A DNA stretch of 64,000 nucleotides from assembly GCF_036077095.1 (NCBI RefSeq), contig NZ_CP107960.1, positions 4,960,001 to 5,024,000 of the forward strand, read 5' to 3'. This stretch comes from Streptomyces sp. NBC_00376. GTDB lineage: Bacteria > Actinomycetota > Actinomycetes > Streptomycetales > Streptomycetaceae. Shown in pieces: positions 9,507-18,104 of this stretch. The notes beneath the pieces are model-generated. The model was not told where the DNA came from, did not search any database, and saw only the letters and a program-made list of their open reading frames with translations. The first letter of the stretch is position 1, and each line of letters starts with the position of its first letter. The translations under genes were made by a program, and so were the position numbers.

Positions 9507-10034
9507 ATGACCGACGCGACCGAGGTCATCGAGTCCGGAACCAGCGAGACCCACGGTGACCTGCACACTCTGAGGTTCACGCTACGGCTGCCCCACCCCG
9601 TTCCGCGGGTGTGGGCAGCCGTTGCCAGTTCCGGGGGGCTGGTCGGCTGGCTCGCCGCCGCCGACCCCTTCGAGCCGCGCATCGGCGGGGCGATCACGCT
9701 CCGCTGGCTCAACACCGGCCAGGACGGGCAGGCCACGGTCGCCTCCGGCACCGTCACCGCCTGGGACGTCGAACGGGTCGCCGAGTACACCCTCGAAGGG
9801 CTCCACGGCCGCATCCGCTTCCACCTGGAGCCACCGCGCGGCGACCATGTGCTGCTGCGGTTCACCAACGAGTTCCGGGGCGACGACGAACTGCGCCTGG
9901 ACTGTCTGGCCGGCTGGCACGACCACTTCGGCTACCTCGTGGACGCGCTCGACGGATACCCCGCCGACTGGTCGAGGTGGACCCCGGTCCGGTGGGCCGG
10001 GCTGCGTGAGGAGTACGTGGCGGCCGAGCGGTGA
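9507..10034 (+). CDS. SRPBCC (AHSA1-like) domain protein
   Basis: 175-residue soluble protein whose core RFTLRLPHPVPRVWAAVAS, GLVGWLAA, PRIGGAITLRW and LRFTNEF fits the START-like/AHSA1 superfamily, which binds hydrophobic ligands in a deep cavity. No specific function can be assigned. It begins 52 bases after ccsB and may be its distal cotranscript. Its stop lies inside the palindrome TGACCGGTCA (10032-10041), which also holds the stop of the convergent gene, so the two are only 4 bases apart. Confidence 0.75.
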   Translation: MTDATEVIESGTSETHGDLHTLRFTLRLPHPVPRVWAAVASSGGLVGWLAAADPFEPRIGGAITLRWLNTGQDGQATVASGTVTAWDVERVAEYTLEGLHGRIRFHLEPPRGDHVLLRFTNEFRGDDELRLDCLAGWHDHFGYLVDALDGYPADWSRWTPVRWAGLREEYVAAER

Positions 10035-10038
10035 CCGG

Positions 10039-11601
10039 TCACGGCGCCGAGGACGGCGGCAGGCACTTCGGGTCCGGCGGCCCGCCCTCCGGCCAGGCGA
10101 TCGCCACGAACCGCTGACGGGCGTCCTCGGGCGCCAGCTCCACCACCGGAACCGCCTTGTTGTAAGGGTTGCCGTGGTTGTCCAGGCAGATCCAGCCACC
10201 GGCCCCCGACACCTTCAGCGAGCTCTTCACCCGCGGCCACTGCTCGCCCACGTCCGCGAGGAGCGGCAGCCGCGCGTCCTGTGGGGTCGCCTGCCGGACG
10301 GCGTGCACCGCCAGGGTCATCGCGTCGTGCGCGACGATGACCTGGCCGTCGGTCAGGGCCTGGTGGTCCGTCGGGCCGATCGGGCCGGCCGGCTTCTTCG
10401 ACACCGTGGCCAGCAGATCCAGGAAGGCCCGGTAGTCCGCCGGGGAACCGCCCGTCGCGCTCTCGCCCTTCCGTCCGACCGCCCAGGTGTCCGGGTGCGC
10501 CAGCGAGGCGTAGCGGACGGTCACCTTCCGGCGCAGCGCGCTCCGGTCGAGCTTCTTGTCGCTGCCGAGGTACGAGCCCTCGTCGCCGGTCAGGACCGTG
10601 ATCGCGCGGCTCTGGCAGCCGCGCGCCCCGAGCGCGTTGATGAACTGCCGCAGCTGGACGTGGCGTCCCGCGAAGAACACCGTCTCCGCATCCGTGTCGC
10701 AGATCAGGTGGGTGATCTGCTGGAAGGTGTTGGCCGTGGTGCCCTCGTCGTTGGGGTCGCCGCGCGAGGTGAACAGCTCCGGCTGGTACCGGGTGCCCTT
10801 CACCAGCTCGGTGAAGGCCGCCCGCAGGGTGTCCGTGTAGTGGTCCCCGGTACGGGTGTCCTGCACCAGCAGCGCCCTGGCCGCCTTGACCTGCCCGAAG
10901 TGGGCCAGGGCGCGCGCCTCGTCCCGGTTGGTCGGCGAGACCCGTGCCAGGCCGGGGAACGGGTCGCCCTTCGGGCCGTTGGCGATGTCGTCGGCCGTGA
11001 TCGTGGTGCCGACGACCGCGATGTGCGCGGCGGTCAGCTCCCTGACCGCCGACTTGATCTGCGTACTGCTGGTGGCGACACCCGAGACGGCCCGCAGGTT
11101 GTCCGGGGCCCCGGTCATCGTCTTCAGCCGGTCCACCGTCGGCCGCCACAGCAGATTGTTCTTCCCGGTGTTGGCGAGCACCAGCCGGATCTTCGGCACC
11201 TGCTCGTTGGAGAGGTGGTTGGCCCGGTACTGCGCGGCGAACGCGCCCTGCAGCTCCCGCTGCATCTTCGTCTGCATCGCCGCGTCCGTCGACGTCAGCG
11301 GCAGCAGCAGCGCGATCGTCGCGTACCGGCCGGACTTCAGGGTGGCGTTCTCGCGGGCGATGGCCGAGGCCACCTCGGTCAGCTTCGACCGCCCGAAGTC
11401 GTAGCCGTCGCCGGAGACACCGACGCACTCGTCGCTGCCCTGCGGCCGTTCGACCCCCTTCGCGCAGGAACGGTCCTCGGGGGCGGTCAGCCGGCCGATG
11501 CCGTACCAGACGGACGTGATCACCAGGGCGCCGGCCAGCACCGAGGTGACGACCTTCTGCCGTGTCGTGTACCAGAGGCGGTAGCGCAGTGGATTACGCA
11601 T
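10039..11601 (-). CDS. membrane-anchored type I periplasmic-binding-fold (receptor-like) protein
   Basis: 520 residues. A short basic N-terminus (RYRLWYTTRQK) is followed by one hydrophobic segment (about 17-35) and no lipobox, so the protein is probably tethered by a single N-terminal helix. The rest resembles ABC-transporter branched-chain amino acid or LIVBP-type binding proteins: RYATIALLLPLTSTDAAMQ, GVATSSTQIKSAVREL, ARALLVQDTRTGDHYTDTL, DGQVIVAHDAMTLAVHAVR. No permease or ABC ATPase gene is nearby. Instead its start overlaps by 8 bases the end of an NTPase gene, suggesting a sensor rather than a transporter subunit. The ligand is unknown. Confidence 0.75.
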   Translation of the reverse strand: MRNPLRYRLWYTTRQKVVTSVLAGALVITSVWYGIGRLTAPEDRSCAKGVERPQGSDECVGVSGDGYDFGRSKLTEVASAIARENATLKSGRYATIALLLPLTSTDAAMQTKMQRELQGAFAAQYRANHLSNEQVPKIRLVLANTGKNNLLWRPTVDRLKTMTGAPDNLRAVSGVATSSTQIKSAVRELTAAHIAVVGTTITADDIANGPKGDPFPGLARVSPTNRDEARALAHFGQVKAARALLVQDTRTGDHYTDTLRAAFTELVKGTRYQPELFTSRGDPNDEGTTANTFQQITHLICDTDAETVFFAGRHVQLRQFINALGARGCQSRAITVLTGDEGSYLGSDKKLDRSALRRKVTVRYASLAHPDTWAVGRKGESATGGSPADYRAFLDLLATVSKKPAGPIGPTDHQALTDGQVIVAHDAMTLAVHAVRQATPQDARLPLLADVGEQWPRVKSSLKVSGAGGWICLDNHGNPYNKAVPVVELAPEDARQRFVAIAWPEGGPPDPKCLPPSSAP

Positions 11602-13708
11602 CCGGGCCGCCGTTCCCCCGCTGCCGCCGCTGCCCGCCGCCGTCCGCGTCCGGCTCTCCCGGAGGCATGGACAGCGGACGCCAGGCCCTGATGTCCCGCG
11701 GCCAGTGCGTCGCCGCGTCCCACAGCACGCTGTTGCCCGTCGGATGCCGGCCGGACAGTTGTCGCAGTTCGTGCGCCATCTTGTCGATCACCTCTTCGTC
11801 CGGCAGGGCCAGTGGATCGGACAGCAGCCAGATGCCGTGCAGCAGCCGGCGCAGCAGTACATGGAGCTCCGCGACCGCCGGTTCGAGCCCTCTCGGCGCC
11901 GCGTTGTCGGCCCTGCCGAGCGCGACCGCGCGCCGCGGATCGGGGCCGGTGTGTCCCCGGACGCGGGGGTACGGTGCCGAGGCGATGAAGCGCAGCGATT
12001 CGAGCCACTGGGTCACGTCCGGCCCGTCGAACCGCAGCCGCAGATGCCCCACGCACGCCTCCGCGTCGCCCAGCACCAGCTTCTGGTGCAGCAGATGCGG
12101 GACGCTGGGGCGGCGGCCGCCGGGCCCGTACGCCCCGCGCAGCGAGACGTGCACCGCCTGCCACACCGCGTACGAGGGATGGTCGCCGTCCCGGAACCGC
12201 AGGCGGTGCAGCAGCAGGGCGCGCAGCAGCGGATCGGCGACGAAGTGGCCGGGCCCGACCGGCCAGTCGTCCGCCCGCAGCGCGTCGCGCATCCGCAGCG
12301 CCACGTCCCCGTCCGGCGACCCCCGGCCCAGCCGGCTCTCCGCGAGCAGCCGCGCCGACTCCTCGCCGTGCGCGGCGGCCAGCACGGCGAGGAAGTCCAG
12401 CCGCTGCCCGGGGCCGGGCAGCAGCCGCGTCAGCAGTTCCTCGGCGACCTGGGCGGGCGCCCGGTCCTCGCGCACCTCCACCGTGCGGTCCAGCAGCGAT
12501 CCCGGCACCAGCGAGGCGGGCTCAGGCGCCTCGCCCGCCGCCAGCGCCAGCAGCTCGACCGCCAGCGGACGCCCGCCCGTCAGCCGGTGCACACCACGGG
12601 CCAGCCCGGCCGGGATGCGGCTCGCCCGGTCGTGCCGGTCGAACGCCGAGCGCACCTGTTCCGGGGTGAGCGGGGTCAGCTCCACGGCCAGGATCCCGGC
12701 CGTCACCCCCGTGCCCCTGGACCAGTGCGAGCCGTGCGCCACCTCCGGCAGCCGCCGCCGCACCGCATGGCTCAGCCCCTCGTGGTCCCGGACCCGGGAG
12801 GAGGCGAACACCGCGATCCGGTCGAGCACCCCGGCGGCCCGCTGCCGCAGCAGCGGCTCCACCAGCTGCCGGCCCAGCGGGGTGTGCGCGTTGTCGACGA
12901 GCAGCACCGGGCGGCCCCGGCGGGCGCCCCAGGCCAGGCCCCCGTACGCCGCGACCAGGTCGGCGGCGAGCGCGAGCACCAGATGGTCCTCGGCCCGGCG
13001 GCGCAGATCGCCGCCGCGCTCGAAGTCGACCGCCAGCTGCCGCAGCCCGGCCCGGCCGTTGCCGCCCGCGTGCGGATAGCGTCCGTACCAGTCGGCCGAG
13101 CGCCGCTGGAGGCGGCTGAACGACACCTCCAGGACCGTTTCGACCGTGGCCTCCGCGACCATTCCGGCCATCGGGGCCATCGAGTCGAAGGCGCTGGCGG
13201 CCAGCTTCGTCAGCACCTTGGTGACCCAGCCGGTCGCCGCCTCCCCGCGGCCGTCCACGGTCGCCAGCATCGGGCCGAGGGACTGGAGATCCCGCCGCGC
13301 CCGGGTCTCGTCCTCGCGGGTCCAGGAGATGGAGGCGATCGCCACCAGCCCGAGGCTCAGCCGGGGGAACTGCACCGGACGGGCGGCACGCACCTTCGCC
13401 GTCAGCTGGGTGGCGAGCTCCGGCAGCGCCCCGGTGACCGGGGTCCAGCCGGGGCCCGCGTCCTCGGGGGCCACGACGGCCTCGCAGTCGACCAGGGCGA
13501 CCGGGGTGATCTCCCGGTACAGATGGCGCAGCTGCTTGAGGACGGCCGTCTTGCCCATGCCGCGCCCGCCGGTCAGCACGGCGACCGGGAGATCGTCGCG
13601 GTGCTCGTAGCCGACCCGGGCGGAGCCGTACGGAGTGAGTCCGGTCAGGCGCGCCGCAAGTCCGTCGTTGCCGAAAATCGCCTCGCGCCCGTACAGCTCT
13701 CTCTCCAC
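11594..13708 (-). CDS. STAND-like P-loop NTPase
   Basis: 704 residues from GTG 13708. Walker A GGRGMGKT at residues 47-54, a Walker B-like RPVLLVDNAH near 270, and a GGRPLAVELLAL block resembling the GxP motif of STAND/NB-ARC ATPases, followed by an alpha-helical C-terminal half of unknown fold and a Gly/Arg-rich tail. No membrane segment. Annotation pipelines tend to call such proteins ATP/GTP-binding. It is the first gene of a two-gene unit with the receptor-like protein downstream (8-base overlap), which implies a shared complex or signal path. Transcription would start in the gap 13709-13824. Function unknown. Confidence 0.75.
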   Translation of the reverse strand: MERELYGREAIFGNDGLAARLTGLTPYGSARVGYEHRDDLPVAVLTGGRGMGKTAVLKQLRHLYREITPVALVDCEAVVAPEDAGPGWTPVTGALPELATQLTAKVRAARPVQFPRLSLGLVAIASISWTREDETRARRDLQSLGPMLATVDGRGEAATGWVTKVLTKLAASAFDSMAPMAGMVAEATVETVLEVSFSRLQRRSADWYGRYPHAGGNGRAGLRQLAVDFERGGDLRRRAEDHLVLALAADLVAAYGGLAWGARRGRPVLLVDNAHTPLGRQLVEPLLRQRAAGVLDRIAVFASSRVRDHEGLSHAVRRRLPEVAHGSHWSRGTGVTAGILAVELTPLTPEQVRSAFDRHDRASRIPAGLARGVHRLTGGRPLAVELLALAAGEAPEPASLVPGSLLDRTVEVREDRAPAQVAEELLTRLLPGPGQRLDFLAVLAAAHGEESARLLAESRLGRGSPDGDVALRMRDALRADDWPVGPGHFVADPLLRALLLHRLRFRDGDHPSYAVWQAVHVSLRGAYGPGGRRPSVPHLLHQKLVLGDAEACVGHLRLRFDGPDVTQWLESLRFIASAPYPRVRGHTGPDPRRAVALGRADNAAPRGLEPAVAELHVLLRRLLHGIWLLSDPLALPDEEVIDKMAHELRQLSGRHPTGNSVLWDAATHWPRDIRAWRPLSMPPGEPDADGGGQRRQRGNGGPDA

Positions 13709-13824
13709 AGCGCCCCCAGCGTCGACGATCGATCCGATCTGTCACACCGTCAACACCAGGATATCGCCCGGGTGTTGGAGAGGAGAGAGGAATTTCGAAC
13801 GATTACCGGCCGCGCGGCGGCGGA

Positions 13825-14268
13825 TCAGCCGGCGCCGATGTCCTCGTTCCAGAGCTCGGGGTGCTCGCGTACGAACTCCCGTATGAGCGCGACGCATTCG
13901 GCGTCGTCGAGCAGCACGATCTCCACCCCGTGCCGGGCCAGCCAGTCGTGCCCGCCGCTGAACGTCCGCGCCTCGCCGATCACCACCCGCGAGATCCCGA
14001 ACTGTCGCACGAGGCCGCTGCAGTACCAGCACGGGGAGAGCGTCGTCACCATCGTCGTGCCGCGGTACGAGCGCTGCCGGCCGGCCGCGCGGAACGCCGC
14101 GGTCTCCGCGTGCAGGGACGGATCGCCGTCCTGGACACGGCGGTTGTGACCACGGCCGAGCAGGGCACCGTCCGCTCCGTACAGGGCGGCGCCAACAGGA
14201 ACGCCGCCCTCGGCAAGACCCGTGCGGGCCTCGGCGAGGGCGGTGGCGAGCATGTCCGCGTCGTTCAC
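13825..14268 (-). CDS. cytosine deaminase-like nucleoside/base deaminase (yeast FCY1 type)
   Basis: 147-residue zinc deaminase of the cytidine/deoxycytidylate deaminase fold. Motif HAETAAFRAAG supplies the zinc His and catalytic Glu, and SPCWYCSG the two zinc cysteines. Beyond the fold it resembles yeast cytosine deaminase Fcy1 in LGRGHNRR, TTLSPC and the C-terminal W-EDIG ending, whereas tRNA adenosine deaminases lack these. I therefore favour cytosine-to-uracil salvage; guanine or other base deamination remains possible. It starts at GTG 14268, 11 bases after the preceding gene, so it is co-transcribed with it. Confidence 0.8.
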   Translation of the reverse strand: MNDADMLATALAEARTGLAEGGVPVGAALYGADGALLGRGHNRRVQDGDPSLHAETAAFRAAGRQRSYRGTTMVTTLSPCWYCSGLVRQFGISRVVIGEARTFSGGHDWLARHGVEIVLLDDAECVALIREFVREHPELWNEDIGAG

Positions 14269-14279
14269 GGTCGTGGGAG

Positions 14280-14675
14280 CTACTCGCCGGAGGCGCTGGG
14301 GCTCTCGCCGTTCTCACGGCGCTTCAGCTCCTCCTCGCGGCGGCGCAGGTCCGCCTCCCAGTCCTTGAGGAGCGACTCGTCCTTCTTGTTCTCGTCCTTC
14401 AGCGCCTTCAGGAACTCCGGATTGTCGTCCGGCGCCACCCACTGCGAGCGGTGGTTGCGGTGCCATTCGGAGGGCGTACGGCCCCCGGCGGGCGCGTGGC
14501 GCATCTTGCCCGCGGCGAGCCAGACGATCGGGCCGACGATCCAGAACAGCAGGATGATGAAGACCCAGGCGATCTTCGGAAGGTGCTTGGCCTCGTCCTC
14601 GGGGGTGTTCAGGCAGTCGATGAACGCGTAGATCGTCAGCGCCAGAGGCAGGAGATAGATCAGGGCCCGGAACAT
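14280..14675 (-). CDS. PLDc_N-type two-helix membrane protein
   Basis: 131 residues: two hydrophobic segments (about 4-20 and 35-54) with the PKIAWVFIILLFWIVGPIVWL pattern of the phospholipase D N-terminal (cardiolipin synthase membrane anchor) domain, but with no PLD catalytic domain. The C-terminal half is charged and predicted helical (DWEADLRRREEELKRRENG), possibly a coiled coil. A GGGGGA lies upstream of ATG 14675; the frame runs to 16343 only as antisense to the ubiD-type gene. It is upstream of the deaminase. Function unknown. Confidence 0.75.
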   Translation of the reverse strand: MFRALIYLLPLALTIYAFIDCLNTPEDEAKHLPKIAWVFIILLFWIVGPIVWLAAGKMRHAPAGGRTPSEWHRNHRSQWVAPDDNPEFLKALKDENKKDESLLKDWEADLRRREEELKRRENGESPSASGE

Positions 14676-14867
14676 GATGGAAAGGTCCCCCTGCGGAGAG
14701 TTGGCGGGGCTTGTCCCGCCCCGGTTCGGGCCCAGGGTAACCGGTGGCTGTGACATATCACGGCGAGCTGGGTGAACCGGCCGCGGGACGCGGGGGCGAC
14801 CGGGTCGCGGACCGGCCCGGGTGGGGCCCCCCGGGTGATCGCCGACGGTGATGACAAACTGGGCGGC

Positions 14868-16325
14868 ATGGCTTACGACGATCTTCGCTCCCTCCTCCGG
14901 GCCCTGGAGCGCGAGGGCGAGCTCAAGCGCATCAAGGCTGAGGTCGACCCCTACCTGGAGGTCGGCGAGATCGTCGACCGGGTGAACAAGGCGGGCGGCC
15001 CCGCGCTCCTCTTCGAGAACGTCAAGGGGTCCTCGATGCCCCTGGCCATGAACGTCTTCGGGACCGACAAGCGGTTGCTCAAGGCGCTCGGCCTGAAGTC
15101 GTACGCCGACATCAGCGACAAGATCGGCGGCCTCCTCAAGCCGGAGCTGCCGCACGGCTTCGTCGGGGTGCGGGAGGCCTTCGGCAAGCTCGGCTCGATG
15201 GTGCACGTGCCGCCGAAGAAGGTGAAGCAGGAGAGCGCCCCGGTGCAGGAGGTCGTCCTCACCGGCGACGACGTGGACCTGGACCAACTGCCCGCGCTCT
15301 TCACCTGGCCCGAGGACGGCGGCTCCTTCTTCAACCTGGGCCTCACCCACACCAAGCACCCGGAGACCGGCGTACGGAACCTGGGGCTGTACCGGCTCCA
15401 GCGGCACGACAAGCGCACCATCGGGATGCACTGGCAGATCCACAAGGACAGCCGCAACCACTACCAGGTCGCCGCCAAGCGGGGCGAGCGGCTGCCGGTC
15501 GCCATCGCGTTCGGCGCGCCGCCCGCGGTGACGTACGCCTCCACCGCGCCGCTGCCGGGGGACATCGACGAGTACCTCTTCGCCGGGTTCATCCAGGGCA
15601 AGCGGATCGAGATGGTCGACTGCAAGACCGTGCCGCTCCAGGTCCCGGCGCAGGCCGAGGTCGTCATCGAGGGGTGGCTGGAGCCCGGGGAGATGCTTCC
15701 CGAGGGACCGTTCGGCGACCACACCGGCTTCTACACGCCGCAGGAACCGTTCCCCGCGCTGACCATCGACTGCGTGACCATGCGGAAGCGTCCGCTGCTC
15801 CAGTCGATCGTGGTCGGCCGGCCGCCGACCGAGGACGGGCCGCTGGGGCGGGCCACCGAGCGGTTCTTCCTGCCGCTCCTCAAGATCATCGTGCCGGACA
15901 TCGTGGACTACCACCTGCCCGAGGCGGGCGGCTTCCACAACTGTGCGATCGTCTCGATCGACAAGAAGTACCCGAAGCACGCCCAGAAGGTGATGAGCGC
16001 CATCTGGGGCGCGCACATGATGTCGCTGACCAAGCTGATCGTGGTCGTGGACTCCGACTGCGACGTCCACGATCTGCACGAGGTGGCCTGGCGGGCGCTC
16101 GGCAACACGGACTACGCGCGGGATTTGACCGTCACCGAGGGGCCGGTCGACCATCTCGACCACGCCTCCTACCAGCAGTTCTGGGGCGGCAAGGCGGGCA
16201 TCGACGCGACGAAGAAGTGGCCCGAGGAGGGCTACACCCGGGACGGGGGCTGGCCGGACATGGTCGAGTCCGACCCTCAGACGGCGGCGAAGGTCGACCG
16301 CCGGTGGAAGGAATACGGACTGTGA
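14868..16325 (+). CDS. mqnL: menaquinone biosynthesis UbiD-family decarboxylase
   Basis: 485-residue UbiD-type decarboxylase requiring prenylated FMN, acting in the futalosine menaquinone route on the 1,4-dihydroxy-6-naphthoate branch (my recollection is that SCO4490 is the S. coelicolor counterpart). Family blocks: MAYDDLRSLLRALEREGEL at the start, DKRTIGMHWQIHKDS, EGPFGDHTGFYTP (the conserved Glu-Gly-Pro-Phe-Gly-Asp/His block) and KLIVVVDSDCDVHD. ATG 14868 gives the usual N-terminus; the open frame before it is unlikely coding. It overlaps mqnP by 4 bases; the matching UbiX lies 2.5 kb downstream. Confidence 0.92.
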   Translation: MAYDDLRSLLRALEREGELKRIKAEVDPYLEVGEIVDRVNKAGGPALLFENVKGSSMPLAMNVFGTDKRLLKALGLKSYADISDKIGGLLKPELPHGFVGVREAFGKLGSMVHVPPKKVKQESAPVQEVVLTGDDVDLDQLPALFTWPEDGGSFFNLGLTHTKHPETGVRNLGLYRLQRHDKRTIGMHWQIHKDSRNHYQVAAKRGERLPVAIAFGAPPAVTYASTAPLPGDIDEYLFAGFIQGKRIEMVDCKTVPLQVPAQAEVVIEGWLEPGEMLPEGPFGDHTGFYTPQEPFPALTIDCVTMRKRPLLQSIVVGRPPTEDGPLGRATERFFLPLLKIIVPDIVDYHLPEAGGFHNCAIVSIDKKYPKHAQKVMSAIWGAHMMSLTKLIVVVDSDCDVHDLHEVAWRALGNTDYARDLTVTEGPVDHLDHASYQQFWGGKAGIDATKKWPEEGYTRDGGWPDMVESDPQTAAKVDRRWKEYGL

Positions 16326-17239
16326 GCGCCGCCGAAGCAGCACTGGGCTCAGGGCCCGTACAGCCGAGCAGCAAGGTCAAGGCGTTCCTGCGGCTCGTGA
16401 TGATCGAGCACTCGGTCTTCGCGCTGCCCTTCGCGTACATCGCCGCCCTGACCGCGATGTTCCAGGCGGACGGGTCCATCGACTGGGTCACGCTGCTGCT
16501 CGTCACCGTCGCGATGGTGGGGCTGCGGACCTTCGCGATGGCCTGCAACCGGATCATCGACCGGGAGATCGACGCCCGTAACCCGCGCACCGCGAGCCGG
16601 GAGCTGGTCACCGGGGCGGTCTCGGTGAAGTCGGCGTGGACGGGGGCGCTCGTCGCCGTCGTCGTCTTCCTCGGCGCGGCCGCACTGCTGAACCCGCTCT
16701 GTCTGGCGCTCGCACCGGTCGCCGTCGTGCCGATGGTGGTCTATCCGTACGGGAAGCGGTTCACCCACTACCCGCACGCCATCCTCGGCATCGCGCAGGC
16801 CATAGGGCCGATCGGCGCCTGGCTGGCGGTGACCGGCAGCTGGTCGTGGGACGCGGTGATCCTCGGTCTCGCTGTGGGCATCTGGATCGGCGGCTTCGAC
16901 CTGATCTTCGGCTGCCAGGACGTCCAGGCGGACCGGGCGCACGGGGTGCGCTCGGTGCCGGCCCGCTTCGGCATCCCGGCCGCGCTGTGGGGCGCGCGGG
17001 TCTGCCACGTGGTGACGACCGGGCTGCTGGTCTGGTTCGGACTGGCCACCGAGGCCGGGCTGTTCTACTGGATCGGCATGGTGATCGTCGCCGTCGCGTT
17101 CGTGTACGAGCACCGGGTGGTGCGGCCGCACGATCTGTCCCGGCTGAACCGGGCTTTCTTCTCGGTCAACGGGTTCATCGGGATCGCGCTCTTCGCCTGC
17201 GCGCTGCTGGACCTGCTGGTGCGGGGCCTGACGGTCTGA
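16322..17239 (+). CDS. mqnP: menaquinone biosynthesis prenyltransferase MqnP (UbiA family)
   Basis: 305-residue membrane prenyltransferase that attaches the isoprenoid tail in the futalosine pathway. The two Asp-rich UbiA motifs are visible: NRIIDREIDARNPRT and DLIFGCQDVQADRAHG. About eight membrane helices. GTG 16322 overlaps the upstream stop as GTGA, so it is translationally coupled to the decarboxylase. S. coelicolor SCO4491 is the remembered counterpart. A GGCCGGGC/GCCCGGCC hairpin at 17325-17350 may end this transcript. Confidence 0.93.
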   Translation: MSAAEAALGSGPVQPSSKVKAFLRLVMIEHSVFALPFAYIAALTAMFQADGSIDWVTLLLVTVAMVGLRTFAMACNRIIDREIDARNPRTASRELVTGAVSVKSAWTGALVAVVVFLGAAALLNPLCLALAPVAVVPMVVYPYGKRFTHYPHAILGIAQAIGPIGAWLAVTGSWSWDAVILGLAVGIWIGGFDLIFGCQDVQADRAHGVRSVPARFGIPAALWGARVCHVVTTGLLVWFGLATEAGLFYWIGMVIVAVAFVYEHRVVRPHDLSRLNRAFFSVNGFIGIALFACALLDLLVRGLTV

Positions 17240-17324
17240 GCCGGTTCCGGGCCTGCCGTGCGGCGTGTCCGGGCGTGTCCGTCCGCGTGTGTAACAGGGA
17301 TGTCTTAGGGATGTATTAGAGGGT

Positions 17325-17350
17325 GGCCGGGCGGAACGCGTTGCCCGGCC
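17325..17350 (+). terminator. possible terminator after mqnP
   Basis: Short inverted repeat GGCCGGGC (17325-17332) and GCCCGGCC (17343-17350) with a 10-base loop. Position fits the end of the decarboxylase-mqnP transcript, but the stem is only 8 bp. Confidence 0.4.
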
Positions 17351-17441
17351 GGGTGGCTCTTGGTGATCAGGAACGCTCGCTCGTACGGACTCGTACCGGG
17401 CAACCGGCACCTCCCACCGAACCACCGAACCTGAGGACGAA

Positions 17442-18104
17442 ATGATGCGCGTACGCAAGCTCACCTTCGCAGCCCTGGCCGTTGCCGCAGGCCTCTCGCT
17501 CACGGCCTGCCAGAACGGTGAGGACGACATGGGGCAGAGCGCCCCGTCGTCCGCGGCCGGTGCGTCCTCCACGAGCGGCGGTTCGGGCTCGGGCGGTTCG
17601 GGCGGTTCGGGGCAGGACGGCGCGAAGGACTCCGGCGGGCAGGGCACGGCCGCCGGGACCGGCTCCAACGTGAACAGCAAGATCGGCAAGTGCCGCACCG
17701 ACGAGCTGGAGATCACGGCGTCGGACAGCACCGTCGGCGGCGACACCGACGGGACCGTCGCGGTGCAGCTGAAGAACGGCGGCGGCCGGGACTGCGTGCT
17801 CTCCGGCTACGCGGGCGTCGACCTGAAGACCAGCGCGGGGTCGCTGTCCGCGGAGCGCACCGGTGAGAAGGCCACCCCGATGACCCTCAAGGACGGGAAG
17901 TCGGTGTACTTCGGCATCACCTACCCGATCAACGAGTCGGGTGGCTCCGGCGTCCGCATCACGGGGCTGGTGGTGACCCCGCCGGACGAGACGAAGTCGG
18001 TCACCCTCGACTGGCCGGGCGCCGCCACGCTGCCCGTCACGGACGGCTCCGGCTCCCAGGTGAAGGTCGGCCCGATGGGGAGCGCCGGTCAGGGAGAGGG
18101 CTGA
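17442..18104 (+). CDS. DUF4232 lipoprotein
   Basis: 220-residue predicted lipoprotein: signal peptide with lipobox LTAC (Cys23), a Ser/Gly-rich linker to about residue 80, then a beta-rich domain beginning KCRTDELEITASD and ending in a VTLDWPG strand, typical of DUF4232. Two cysteines (in KCRT and RDCVLSGY) could form a disulfide. Role unknown; probably cell-surface. It is a single gene facing the convergent rhomboid gene, with which it overlaps by 16 bases at the 3' ends. Confidence 0.8.
   Translation: MMRVRKLTFAALAVAAGLSLTACQNGEDDMGQSAPSSAAGASSTSGGSGSGGSGGSGQDGAKDSGGQGTAAGTGSNVNSKIGKCRTDELEITASDSTVGGDTDGTVAVQLKNGGGRDCVLSGYAGVDLKTSAGSLSAERTGEKATPMTLKDGKSVYFGITYPINESGGSGVRITGLVVTPPDETKSVTLDWPGAATLPVTDGSGSQVKVGPMGSAGQGEG

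Noticed and set aside
14676..16343. Upstream extension of the PLDc_N gene
   Set aside because: It is antisense to the UbiD-type gene; ATG 14675 has its own ribosome site and starts the hydrophobic segment.
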